A stretch of 64,000 bases of DNA from Candidatus Peregrinibacteria bacterium (lineage in GTDB: Bacteria; Patescibacteriota; Gracilibacteria; UBA1369; JACRIC01): assembly GCA_016188705.1 (NCBI GenBank), contig JACPHH010000028.1, positions 1-64,000 of the forward strand, in the 5' to 3' direction. This document shows, in pieces, positions 49,601 to 58,290 of the stretch; position 1 is the first letter of the stretch; each line of letters begins with the position of its first letter. Both the position numbers and the translations under genes were made by a program. The notes beneath the pieces are model-generated. The model saw only the letters and a list, made by a program, of their open reading frames with translations. It did not search any database and had not been told where the DNA came from.

Positions 49601-50855
49601 TTTTCAAATCTACCGCAAGAAATGGCACAGCCGTTGCTCCTTTGGGGACAGCAGAACTTTTTGGGCTATCTGGACTGAGTGAAACAATGAGTTCATCCCG
49701 CGATCCATAAAAATTAACACGCATCACATTGCTATAAACATATTGACCTGTTCGCTGTTTTTTATATTTGAGAATGAAATAATACGTCGATTGGCCGGAA
49801 AGGTCTTCGGCGACATAGGTGATATCACTGCATCCTGGACAGCTCGTAACGGTTCCTGAAAGAGTTGACCACTGTGAAACATCATCGAGGTATTGATCTT
49901 CCAAATATCCGACGGAATACTCAATGCCCTTCGATGTCTGCGATGTTGCGTAAAAGGCGGTTTGGTAAGGATCAGCGGCATCAAGATCGGTCTTAAAATA
50001 TTTTACCTCGCCTTCAATATAGTCGCCGCGTTTGGGAGCGGTCCATTCTAACAATAAGGGATTCTTGCTATTGCTTTGAGTTTCATCGGAAAGGTAAAGG
50101 TTGTCAATAATCGTCGTGGTATCTTTTTTAAAAACTACATTGGTTTGCGTCGTATTATTGTTTTCATCCAGTTCGTGGATGGTATTAGTGGCATCCACTG
50201 TGACTGTAAAAACATGAGGGTTATTCGAAAGTTTTAAAGCTCGTTCTTCATAAGGAAGAAAATCTGAATGATAAACGTATTCTCCTCCTGAAGGAATTTT
50301 TTCAGCGGAAGATTGGAATTCATATTCAAAACCCCAATTTTTTTGATCAAAAATTGTCAGAGTAAATGGTGTTTTACTTGGATCAACGGCACCTTTTCCA
50401 TTATTTTTTATCGTAACATCAAAAGAGACTGGATCCGTTACTTTAGGTTCACTGCTTGGAGTAACTATAATATTTGAAACAGTAAGATCGGGAATGGCAG
50501 TCAGCGCAATATTGTAAGTTGTATTGCCATAAACATTAAATTCAGCGTACAGAGTCTCATAACCATCTTTTTCCACGCGAAGTTTTTGATGCGTGTCCGT
50601 GGCGGGAATTTGAAGCGTGTATCGACCTGTTTCGCTGCTCACGGCTTGTTTTCCGCTTGTTTCACTTAAAATAACCACCTGTGAAAGTGGCGCGCGAGTA
50701 GATGATTCAGTTACCGTTCCTCGAATGAAGTAAAACGATGCCATTTTTGAAACCGCCACGCTTGCATATGCCGTTTGGCTTAAAAGCAAGGAAAAAAGGA
50801 GAAAGGATGAAAATATTTTTCGAGTCATGCGAGCCATAAAGGATGTTCGAACCAT
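46668..50855 (-). CDS. Large secreted/surface protein with carboxypeptidase-regulatory-like and CARDB domains
   Basis: FIRGTVTESSTRAPLSQVVILSETSGKQAVSSETGRYTLQI; LTVSNIIVTPSSEPKVTDPVSFDVTIKNNGKGAV...VDATNTIHELDENNN. Confidence 0.88.
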   Translation of the reverse strand: MVRTSFMARMTRKIFSSFLLFSLLLSQTAYASVAVSKMASFYFIRGTVTESSTRAPLSQVVILSETSGKQAVSSETGRYTLQIPATDTHQKLRVEKDGYETLYAEFNVYGNTTYNIALTAIPDLTVSNIIVTPSSEPKVTDPVSFDVTIKNNGKGAVDPSKTPFTLTIFDQKNWGFEYEFQSSAEKIPSGGEYVYHSDFLPYEERALKLSNNPHVFTVTVDATNTIHELDENNNTTQTNVVFKKDTTTIIDNLYLSDETQSNSKNPLLLEWTAPKRGDYIEGEVKYFKTDLDAADPYQTAFYATSQTSKGIEYSVGYLEDQYLDDVSQWSTLSGTVTSCPGCSDITYVAEDLSGQSTYYFILKYKKQRTGQYVYSNVMRVNFYGSRDELIVSLSPDSPKSSAVPKGATAVPFLAVDLKNTGSENVEINGMTFHRIGVGSAWDFNNVYLYNGDERLTSGHLINTDTNEVSFNNIDVTVPAGETFELTLKADISAVAATGNENAFELAGADKINSSAKNINFNGTVIGEYMRISASTVGSIKIAKNGSIPNPHVGQMNVKIAEFQLTAANEDMSVQKIALAVKGNVSASADLSNFKLYQSTTELATDDMVNEDDIMTFSLATPFEIKKGDNRIFYVYADVSAKADPNDTIQIFMEEDTDLVAIGTVYGYGAQVNRNDYDGDQTTDSDGDGSVPDSSNSIIEGGQVTIAFNGPVATDVALNGKDVPFLKLNLSTQTNIEVQKLTLTITAASANTSTPAANLWNSSSMVANFSDIKIIDADSGAWLMGPKELTSTTSVGTGYDISQTLTFTDSWPLAAGKSKNLVVTMDIANQSALSGESIYVTLNPVSTTDGISDTNGHYITNIVPSSAIQGNNMTIKMPTLTIGLASSPVSDTFVKGSSNVPAVGFTFTAGTAADVLVTDVVLQGYFDENGDGTYGSAGSDNGKYLKDTVQFVDIYDGSGNKISSVSKNVSNTGSVTFSGLTWTLKAGIIEKLEVRVQISTTSPQNNTNDRFSFDLSSVTAQKADDGSSITVTPGSPNGGATPSRVITVTSAGTLSIANADNVVTDSKIIAGVNGVLVSKFKATATDEDFMITKLNLQAINLSQASTNDVEYVYFKYPDKNGITVTSPKVLLTGTTTKLANFTGLSFYAPKDKTVEFSVYMDTDTIESGATLSGDRIRIDFDATDATDEFEAIGQSSGYSIVDNVTSSDADVSNNNHVALYKTVPTFATNSTSSGCPTNSTKPVSGTNNIYCFDVTADSNGSVDLYKVTLQVAGSSITPGTLSLYDYNDQSTVLATASVSNNMAAFKLSTPDTIGAGGKVTYIVKGSLTIDTNSQNNSISTRVQDDTSFATNAAAASVSGNTVWSDRSASSHSTTTTDWTNGYKLSGLPTDQVSMSL

Positions 50856-51153
50856 GGAAGATGAGTTAAAAATTGTATAAGTCCTCTGTAAAACATAATT
50901 TCATTATGAAATTTACAGGAGAAAGTAGATTCTCAAAGGACTTTATATATAAAAATAGAGAAAAATAAAATGATCTTCGCTTAAAATTATCCTCGCTTAT
51001 TTGATAACGCATATCCGCATAATTTGCATAGCATAGTATGGATAGTTTGATGGAAAGATAAAAAAGGACTGAGGAATGAATCCTAACATAAACGCCATGA
51101 AATAAACAAGAAAAAGATAGAAAATTGTATGTGAACACTGCCTAGTAACTGCC

Positions 51154-51261
51154 GGATCATACGCAAATTTTCGTCCTTTTTGATCCAGCCGAGTATCCGA
51201 GCGACGAGCCCCCGCCTTCCAGCGATATGTACTTTTTTTCAAAGGAAAAAGCGTATGATCC
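51154..51261. repeat. Family-2 element, copy 2 (single arm)
   Basis: GGATCATACGC...GCGTATGATCC termini; internal gatccagccgagtatccgagcgacgagcccccgcc is the reverse complement of the 46381 arm. Confidence 0.85.
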
Positions 51262-51344
51262 TAACTGCCTGCCATTTTTTATACCGTTTGATTCTTTAGT
51301 CGCGGGAGGTTACAATAAAATCTCAATAAAAAAAACATTACTCT

Positions 51345-52610
51345 ATGCCAAAATTTCTCATCGACGGCGGAAAAAAACTCAATGGCGAAATACATGTTTC
51401 AGGCTCAAAAAATGCCACGCTTCCAATACTCGCGGCCTGCCTTTTGACTGACGAACCCTGCACTCTCAAAAATGTACCCGATATTGCCGATGTTCATAGC
51501 ATGATTCACCTTTTAAAAGGACTCGGCGTGAAAGTGCGTTTTCAAAATAATACAGTGCTTATTCACGCGGAAAAAGTGAAAAAAACAGCTATTGATGACC
51601 CCTTAGTAGGAAAATTTCGAGCTTCCATTCTTCTTCTTGGACCACTTTTGCGACGGCTTGGAGATGTTCGACTGAACTTTCCCGGCGGTTGCGTTCTTGG
51701 AAAACGTTCCATTTATGCCCACCTTCATGCGCTTCAGGAATTAGGTGGAAAAATTGAGGGAAAAAGCACGCATATTCATCTTCGCGGTAATCATTTACAA
51801 GGAAAAAATTTTGTTATGTCGGAAATAAGCGTTACCGCGACGGAAAACGCCATTATGGCGGCGGTATTAGCCGAAGGGATGACAATTATACGGCTTGCTG
51901 CAGCCGAACCGCATGTTCAAGATCTCTGTCTTTTTCTTAATAAAATGGGGGCTCGTATTAAAGGAATTGGAACCCACGCGCTTATTATACACGGGGTAAA
52001 AAAACTGAAGGGAACGGGATACAAAATTACTTCAGATTATCTCGAAGTCGGAACACTTGCCCTCGCGGCGGCTCTCACGAAAGGAACCGTGACTATAAAA
52101 GGCATAGAATCCCATCATTTGGACTCGTTTTGGAATAAACTTGAGGAAGTTGGGGCAAAATTTGAGCTCAAGACAAACGAAGTCACCATATATCCCACGG
52201 ACCATTTTATGGCCGTTGAAAAGCTGAGGACAGCGGTATATCCGAGTTTTGCCACTGACTTGCAGGCGCCATTTTCAGTGCTTTTGACGCAAGCGGACGG
52301 AGAGAGTTTTATTTTTGAAACTCTGTTTGAAGGCCGACTGAATTATTTGTTTGAACTTGAAAAAATGGGAGCAAAACTGGCAATAATAAATCCTCATCAG
52401 GCCCGTATTCATGGTCCGACGGCGCTCAAAGCCGTGCCTGTGGCAAGCTGTGATATTCGAGCCGGCACCGCCATGGTACTCGCGGCGCTTATTGCCAAAG
52501 GCACGACCGAAATCAGCAATATTTATTACATTGATCGAGGCTACGAAAATCTTGATAAAAAATTGCGGAGTTTGGGCGCTTCGATTCAGCGCTCAGAGGA
52601 AAAATTGTGA
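51345..52610 (+). CDS. murA: UDP-N-acetylglucosamine 1-carboxyvinyltransferase
   Basis: HVSGSKNATLPILAACLLTDEPCTLKNVPDIADV; PGGCVLGKRSIYAHL; DIRAGTAMVLAALIAKG. Confidence 0.96.
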   Translation: MPKFLIDGGKKLNGEIHVSGSKNATLPILAACLLTDEPCTLKNVPDIADVHSMIHLLKGLGVKVRFQNNTVLIHAEKVKKTAIDDPLVGKFRASILLLGPLLRRLGDVRLNFPGGCVLGKRSIYAHLHALQELGGKIEGKSTHIHLRGNHLQGKNFVMSEISVTATENAIMAAVLAEGMTIIRLAAAEPHVQDLCLFLNKMGARIKGIGTHALIIHGVKKLKGTGYKITSDYLEVGTLALAAALTKGTVTIKGIESHHLDSFWNKLEEVGAKFELKTNEVTIYPTDHFMAVEKLRTAVYPSFATDLQAPFSVLLTQADGESFIFETLFEGRLNYLFELEKMGAKLAIINPHQARIHGPTALKAVPVASCDIRAGTAMVLAALIAKGTTEISNIYYIDRGYENLDKKLRSLGASIQRSEEKL

Positions 52611-52621
52611 AATCGTCTCCG

Positions 52622-53551
52622 CTACAAAAATGGAGGAGACGTGATCATTATGCGATTTCCTTTTTCAAGAGTAAAAAGGCATCCATTATCGGTGAGCGTG
52701 ACTTTAATTCGACCTTGAATATCATTGCGAAAAATTTCAATAGCACGATCGGAAAAGCGTTGTAAGATTTTTTTATGAGGGTGGCCATAATTGTTGTTTT
52801 GCCCTGATTGTATAACAACATAGCGGGGTTGAATCGCGTCGATAAAGGCTTCGGAATTACTCGTGGAACTCCCATGGTGTCCTGCTTTCATGAGGATTGA
52901 GGAGAGAGTAAATCCTTTTTTGAGTATTTGCGATTCTATTTTTTCCTGAGCATCGCCGGTAAGAAGCACGGAAACCTTGTCTGAAACGAATCGCAGCACA
53001 ATGGAGCTACTGTTGATATCACTGACATGCTTGCCGGTCAGTGGAGAAAAAGGATAGAGAATGTCCAAGTACATGCCATTTCCTAGAAAAAAATCTTCAT
53101 CATTTCTTGCGATGAAAACAGGAATATTTTTTAATGTAAGATTTTGAAGAAAAGTGGTATAAAATTCGCTTTCGTAAGCGACACCTGTGAAAAGAACGCC
53201 TTTGACTTCGTAGCGTTCGAGAACAGCTAAAAGCCCTCGTACATGATCGGCATGGGGATGAGTAAGAATCATGAAGTCGATGGTTCGATCAAAAAAAGGA
53301 AGGACCTCGCCAAGAGAAGTAATTTCATCGGTCTCAGAAGGTCCTCCGTCTATAAGAATATTTTGAAAGAGCGGAGTGCGGATAAGAATGCTGTCGCCCT
53401 GGCCAATATCGAAAAAAATAATTTCCGGATCGCTGTTCGGAAGACGACTAAGAAACAGCGAAAGAAGAAAAATAACGGTTAAAATCGTTCCGTAGGTCCA
53501 AAACCAAAAACGTGAAAAGGATATTGCGTTCATAGAAAAATCTTCCCTCAA
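52622..53551 (-). CDS. ComEC-like metallo-beta-lactamase fold hydrolase
   Basis: FFDIGQGDSILIRTP, LTHPHADHVRGL, LLTGDAQEKIE, KAGHHGSSTSNSEAFIDAIQPRYVVIQSG. Confidence 0.93.
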   Translation of the reverse strand: MREDFSMNAISFSRFWFWTYGTILTVIFLLSLFLSRLPNSDPEIIFFDIGQGDSILIRTPLFQNILIDGGPSETDEITSLGEVLPFFDRTIDFMILTHPHADHVRGLLAVLERYEVKGVLFTGVAYESEFYTTFLQNLTLKNIPVFIARNDEDFFLGNGMYLDILYPFSPLTGKHVSDINSSSIVLRFVSDKVSVLLTGDAQEKIESQILKKGFTLSSILMKAGHHGSSTSNSEAFIDAIQPRYVVIQSGQNNNYGHPHKKILQRFSDRAIEIFRNDIQGRIKVTLTDNGCLFTLEKGNRIMITSPPFL

Positions 53552-53713
53552 AACATACAGAAGAAAGTTAAAATTTTTCTAAAGCAGAAATAAAATAGAC
53601 TCACTGCGCAGTGAGTTTAATAGCTTTAAGAAAAACGTGATTTCGTTACGAAGTCACGTTTTTCAGAGGCTCTTTAAGTTATCCATCTGTTTATTGTCGT
53701 AATTAAAGAAAAA

Positions 53714-55195
53714 TTATACTTTCAGCGCAAATTTTTTTCGTACAATCGCAAAACCTAATATTCCGGAAAGGAGAGAAAGCGCTATCAGTCCTCCCGGACC
53801 GGTTTTTGGAAGTTCCGATGGACATTGAAGGCATGAACTTGCGGTAACTCCGAGGCTTTCATTGCCTGACGTGTCTCGGGTCGAAATTTTAAAGGTATAA
53901 CTCATGGTTGGATCCAGAGTAAGTTCATAACTTGTGGAATCTGGAGCAAGAATTGTGCCTTGATCATAAGTTTTGCCAATATCGGTACTGACATACACGA
54001 CATAATTTTTAAGATCCCCTGCTGAATTTAAGGAAGCTGTCCAGCTGAGTTTTGCGGCATTATTTTGAATAGCGGTAATAATATTCGTGACCTCTTCCGG
54101 CGGAGTGGTGTCACTATTAGAATTAATGGCTTGCTCATTCACAAAACGTGCTCGCGAAGTATAATCATCGGCAATAAGATTACCCGCGAGATCGCTCACG
54201 TTTTGGACTTTTATTTCATATTCCGTATTGGCGACTTGCTCTTCGGTTGTAAGAGTCGCGGTTTTTTTATCATCACTAAGACTGGCGCTATACACGGAAA
54301 GATTTACAGCGCTTCCATCGACTTCTGTAATTTGAAAATTATCACTGCCGTTCACGACGACAGGTTCAGAGAAAGTAATCTGTGCTTGAGTTGTACTGGT
54401 CGCGTCGGCGCTTATGATTTCAGGAGCGACGGTATCCGTGGAAGAGGGTTGAGTCGGTTGTGGAGTGGTTGAGGAAACTCCTGTAAAACTCGCCGTATCC
54501 GATTCTCCGCTTTCAATAGGATTGCCGGCGGTATCTTTCACCGCAATTCCAAGGGTAAGAATGTATGAGGCGCCTGCGACTTGTTGAGCAGTAGTGAGAA
54601 GAACCGTTTTTCCTTGAATGTCTTCAATGTCCATTTCAACTTTCGTGACAGATAAAGGTTCCAGCGTGTCGGATTTTTCAATGGAAAAAGCGGTTTCAGG
54701 TTTATCGGCTGGAAGTGTAATGGATTCGGAAAAAATAACTCTTACTTGTGTGTTAGTCAGGGCTATTGCCGAAGTTACCGTTGGAGCTACCGTATCAACG
54801 GAAGTCGTACTCCCTTTTGGAGTGGCGCTTGCTTCATAGCTGTAATTTTCAGATTCATTTCCTGCCGCATCAAGAGCTGTTATCGCAAAATAGTATGTAG
54901 TCCCGTTTTTAAGGTTTTTGACCGTATAAGTAAGTACATTGCCTGCTTCAATGGGGAATTGATACTGGCCGCCATCAACCGTAACAGATTCAATGCCATA
55001 GTACACCTTGTAAGAAACAGTATCTTTATCGACCGAAGCATCCCATCGAAGGGTTACTTGCCCATCACCGGCAGTAGCAATAACATTTTCTGGTTCTGAG
55101 GGAGAAGTAACATCTTTCGTTTGAGCGAGTACGGCCTGAAACGAGATTAAAATGCTTAAAAGGCCAACAAAGAGGAAAAAGGTTATTTTTTTCAT
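53714..55195 (-). CDS. Surface protein with fibronectin III / Ig-like domains and LPXTG-type anchor
   Basis: Signal peptide; VTLRWDASVDKDTVSYKVYYG; C-terminal LPKTGPGGLIALSLLSGILGFAIVRKKFALKV. Confidence 0.9.
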   Translation of the reverse strand: MKKITFFLFVGLLSILISFQAVLAQTKDVTSPSEPENVIATAGDGQVTLRWDASVDKDTVSYKVYYGIESVTVDGGQYQFPIEAGNVLTYTVKNLKNGTTYYFAITALDAAGNESENYSYEASATPKGSTTSVDTVAPTVTSAIALTNTQVRVIFSESITLPADKPETAFSIEKSDTLEPLSVTKVEMDIEDIQGKTVLLTTAQQVAGASYILTLGIAVKDTAGNPIESGESDTASFTGVSSTTPQPTQPSSTDTVAPEIISADATSTTQAQITFSEPVVVNGSDNFQITEVDGSAVNLSVYSASLSDDKKTATLTTEEQVANTEYEIKVQNVSDLAGNLIADDYTSRARFVNEQAINSNSDTTPPEEVTNIITAIQNNAAKLSWTASLNSAGDLKNYVVYVSTDIGKTYDQGTILAPDSTSYELTLDPTMSYTFKISTRDTSGNESLGVTASSCLQCPSELPKTGPGGLIALSLLSGILGFAIVRKKFALKV

Positions 55196-55306
55196 AGTGT
55201 GCGAGAGTGAAATTGAAATAGAGATAGAAAAATGAAAATATATCTCTATATAATATCAAAAAATGAAAAGACTTGCAATATATTTTTTTTGGAGCTTTAC
55301 CATTGT

Positions 55307-56266
55307 TTACACACCACAACCGCCGCCACCGCTTTGCCGTACAGGTTGGACAAGCGATTGAATGGCTCGATATCCCTTTGAACTGGAATATTGGGCGCTG
55401 AGCATTTCTTTTGGATCAACATTTTCCCAGGAAATACCATTTTTTAACTCGTATTTGGCCAGCGTAAGATAGGTAGTTGGAAACCAATAAGCATTCACCT
55501 GAAGGGCCATTTTGTACATATCAGCTTCCGACGTGCCTTGTGATGCCATAAGTTCAAGGAGTCCGAACATAGCCATGCCGTGGTTGCAATCAGGAAAGTA
55601 GGTTGAATTATTGCAGCACGGCCGAAAAATTCCTTTCGAAACATTTTCAACCAAAATTTGTTGGTCATAAGTAAGCTTGATAAATTCGTGTTTACTGAAA
55701 TGATCCATGGCGTCGCCACTCGCGAGCGTCCAGCCGCCGGTTGAAGCGAAATTTCCAGCTCCGCCATATTCTTTGTCAGACATCGGGCCTGAGTTCAAAA
55801 TTTCATTTTTATTACTCAGTCCAAGCGCCCAAAACATATTGAGAATAAAACCGGCATTATCAGCTGTAATTTTTATTTTTCCGTTTTCACTTTCGTCCAC
55901 AAGTTTTTGCTCGTCTGGACCAAATCCGGGTCGTTCTTTATAGAGAGAAAGAAGCTGGTTGCGATCAATAACACCCTTTTGAACGAGCTGTTTTCCCAAG
56001 TCCCCCCACCTGGCAGGAAGTTCAATCCCTTCCAATGGTAAAACAAGTTTCGTCAGACTCTCAATATCAATGTCAACATCGCTAATGGATGTAGTGTTTG
56101 TTCGATTTTCTGACAGGGTTCGAGCTGTTTTGCTATTACGAAAGAAAAGTCCCCTTAAATCTGGCCCATAGAGATCACCAAGAACAAAGCCGACACCGAG
56201 AGTGAGAATTGTTGCTCCTGCGAATAAGCTATAAAGAACTTTTTTTGCCGTCTTTTTTTGAGTCAT
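55307..56266 (-). CDS. Membrane-anchored hypothetical with Cys/His motifs and GGGGCGV C-terminus
   Basis: N-terminal TM; PCCNNSTYFPDCNHGMAMFG; C-terminal SGGGGCGV. Confidence 0.75.
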   Translation of the reverse strand: MTQKKTAKKVLYSLFAGATILTLGVGFVLGDLYGPDLRGLFFRNSKTARTLSENRTNTTSISDVDIDIESLTKLVLPLEGIELPARWGDLGKQLVQKGVIDRNQLLSLYKERPGFGPDEQKLVDESENGKIKITADNAGFILNMFWALGLSNKNEILNSGPMSDKEYGGAGNFASTGGWTLASGDAMDHFSKHEFIKLTYDQQILVENVSKGIFRPCCNNSTYFPDCNHGMAMFGLLELMASQGTSEADMYKMALQVNAYWFPTTYLTLAKYELKNGISWENVDPKEMLSAQYSSSKGYRAIQSLVQPVRQSGGGGCGV

Positions 56267-56294
56267 TGTATTTTTTTTAAAAAAATAAAATGTA

Positions 56295-56735
56295 TTACCA
56301 ATCTCGGCAACAGGCGATAAGCCGTTCCATAATTTTTTGCATATTTGGATGATTTTGAAATAAATATATGCCCGTGAATACCAACCATAGAAAAGCCAGA
56401 AATGTCATGGCCATAATGACGCCGTCTCGAATACCAATTGAGAGATACACAATAACAGTCATGGTGATGATAAATGGCCAACGAAAGAGCTGCCACTTGA
56501 CCGGCGCCTTTTTTTCAAGGAGGTAATAAAGACCAACGACGCTTTCTCCCATGAGAACACCAATAAGTGTTGAATTGACGTTATAGCCAAAAAAACGAAA
56601 ACTTAAAAGTAACAGCCAAGTACCGCTCACCGCAACGCAGACCGCGCAAAATCTAAGTCGCAAGAAACTTTGTGCTGCGATGCCCGCGACAAAAATAGCC
56701 GTAGTGAAAAGGATAAGGAGTGGTAACACGCTCAT
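56295..56735 (-). CDS. Hypothetical membrane protein with CxxC
   Basis: RFCAVCVAVSGTW and C-terminal LIACCRDW; 4-bp overlap with the upstream gene. Confidence 0.7.
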   Translation of the reverse strand: MSVLPLLILFTTAIFVAGIAAQSFLRLRFCAVCVAVSGTWLLLLSFRFFGYNVNSTLIGVLMGESVVGLYYLLEKKAPVKWQLFRWPFIITMTVIVYLSIGIRDGVIMAMTFLAFLWLVFTGIYLFQNHPNMQKIMERLIACCRDW

Positions 56736-57280
56736 AGAATAAATTGCGTTATGATTGAAATAATGCCAAGGAGGGCAAGAGTGAGCAGTACGCCTTGATA
56801 CGGCAATGTTATGCCGCGATATTCGGTAATGAATCGACTGAGTCGAGGAGTAAGAAAAATAAGAATGCCGCCAGTAAAACTGCCAACGAGAAATAAATTA
56901 ATAGGATATGTACGATTAAGAAGTGATCCATATGGCCCGCGCCAGTTAATATATATGGATGTATAGTCCGAGAGGAGCATTTTCAAGGGGAGAATAGTGG
57001 TAATCCAGGAAAACACGCCGAGAATAGCATCTTGATAAATCAAATATTTTTTTTTGATGATTCTGGCAATCCAAAGACCCATAGCCACGGCAAAAGCACC
57101 AAGAAATACTCCTATGGTCAAACCGTTGACTCCGAGCCAATAAGCGCCGAGAGTTATAAGCCCTGCCCCCGCTGTGCAAAGAGGACAGTGAGCAAAGACA
57201 GTAGCAGGAAGTAGAAAAGAGCTGAAGCCAATTCCAATGATAAAGATCCTCTGAAAAACATTCTTTCGACTGCGTTTCAT
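56732..57280 (-). CDS. Hypothetical membrane protein with exported CxxC
   Basis: MKRSRKNVFQRIFIIGIGFSSFLLPATVFAHCPLCTAGAG; the track ORF extends to 57535 only through repeat DNA. Confidence 0.75.
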   Translation of the reverse strand: MKRSRKNVFQRIFIIGIGFSSFLLPATVFAHCPLCTAGAGLITLGAYWLGVNGLTIGVFLGAFAVAMGLWIARIIKKKYLIYQDAILGVFSWITTILPLKMLLSDYTSIYINWRGPYGSLLNRTYPINLFLVGSFTGGILIFLTPRLSRFITEYRGITLPYQGVLLTLALLGIISIITQFIL

Positions 57281-57317
57281 TTTGAAAACAGTGTTTTTTA
57301 GAGGTTCAATGAGTAAA

Positions 57318-57480
57318 GGAAACCCTGATAAATATGATTTCGTTACGAAAATTGCAAAATTCGAGCGAAAACGCTGAATGACCGACGAAGCCGTATCAAA
57401 AAAAGATACGGTAAGGAGGTCTGAAGCGTTTGCAGCCGAATTTTGCAATTTGCAGTAGTAAGCATATTTATAAGGGTTTC
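57318..57480. repeat. Family-1 nested-hairpin repeat, copy B
   Basis: Inner stem AATTGCAAAATTCG/CGAATTTTGCAATT (14 bp perfect), AAACGCT/AGCGTTT, CCGTATC/GATACGG; terminal inverted repeat AAACCCTGATAAATATG. Confidence 0.92.
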
Positions 57481-57545
57481 TTAAATGAGACCGCGCGATA
57501 TTCATATTTTTTTTACTGCCAATGTAAGGTGTCAAAAGTTCAAAT

Positions 57546-58031
57546 TTAGAAACTTAAATAGGGTAGCGAAGTACCGTCCGCGTTAAAACTGGAAATATCA
57601 AAAGTTCCTATTTTTCCACCAGGCATTCCAGGAGAACCTGAGGGCATTCCAGGGAGGGCGATGCCGTCAATGTCAGGCTTTTCAGTTAATAATTTTTGAA
57701 TAACTTCCGAGGGTATATGGCCCTCTACTGTATAATTTTCGATGCGAGTAGTATGACAACTTTTAAGATTATCGGGAACGCCGAATTGTTGTTTTATCGT
57801 GGCCATATTTTCAGTTAATTTTTCTTCAACTTGAACGCCTGCCTTGCGTAAATATTTAATAAAATTGGCGCAGCAGCCACACGTTACCGAACGATAGACA
57901 ACGGCATTTTTCCCCGCAAGAAGGTTGTTGTTTGAGGGAGACTGATTCGTTGTCGCGATGAATAAAACGAATCCGACAACGAAGGTAAGCACGCAGATAA
58001 TTACGTATTTTTTTTGATATGACTTTATCAT
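57546..58031 (-). CDS. DUF411 family protein
   Basis: VYRSVTCGCCANFIKYLRKAGVQVEEK...LKSCHTTRIENYTVEGHIPSEVIQKLL...GIALPGMPSGSPGM. Confidence 0.93.
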   Translation of the reverse strand: MIKSYQKKYVIICVLTFVVGFVLFIATTNQSPSNNNLLAGKNAVVYRSVTCGCCANFIKYLRKAGVQVEEKLTENMATIKQQFGVPDNLKSCHTTRIENYTVEGHIPSEVIQKLLTEKPDIDGIALPGMPSGSPGMPGGKIGTFDISSFNADGTSLPYLSF

Positions 58032-58116
58032 AGAGAATAAAAATTATAAAAATACCAATACCTATACCATAGGTCATGGTATTTAAAAAATACCACTTCT
58101 CATATTTGTTTGTCAA

Positions 58117-58280
58117 GGAAACCCTGATAAATATGATTTCGTTACGAAAATTGCAAAATTCGAGCGAAAACGCTGAATGACCGACGAAGGCGTATCAAAA
58201 GAAGATACGGTGAGGAGGTCTGAAGCGTTTGCAGCCGAATTTTGCAATTTGCAGTAGTAAGCATATTTATCAGGGTTTCC
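58117..58280. repeat. Family-1 nested-hairpin repeat, copy C
   Basis: Nearly identical to copy B (about 5 differences by eye), same orientation. Confidence 0.92.
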
Positions 58281-58290
58281 TTAAATAAAA

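Noticed and set aside
57281-57535. N-terminal extension of the 56732-57535 track ORF
   Set aside because: The extension is translation of family-1 repeat copy B and a spacer; a signal-peptide-like start at 57280 (MKRSRKNVFQRIFIIG) fits better.
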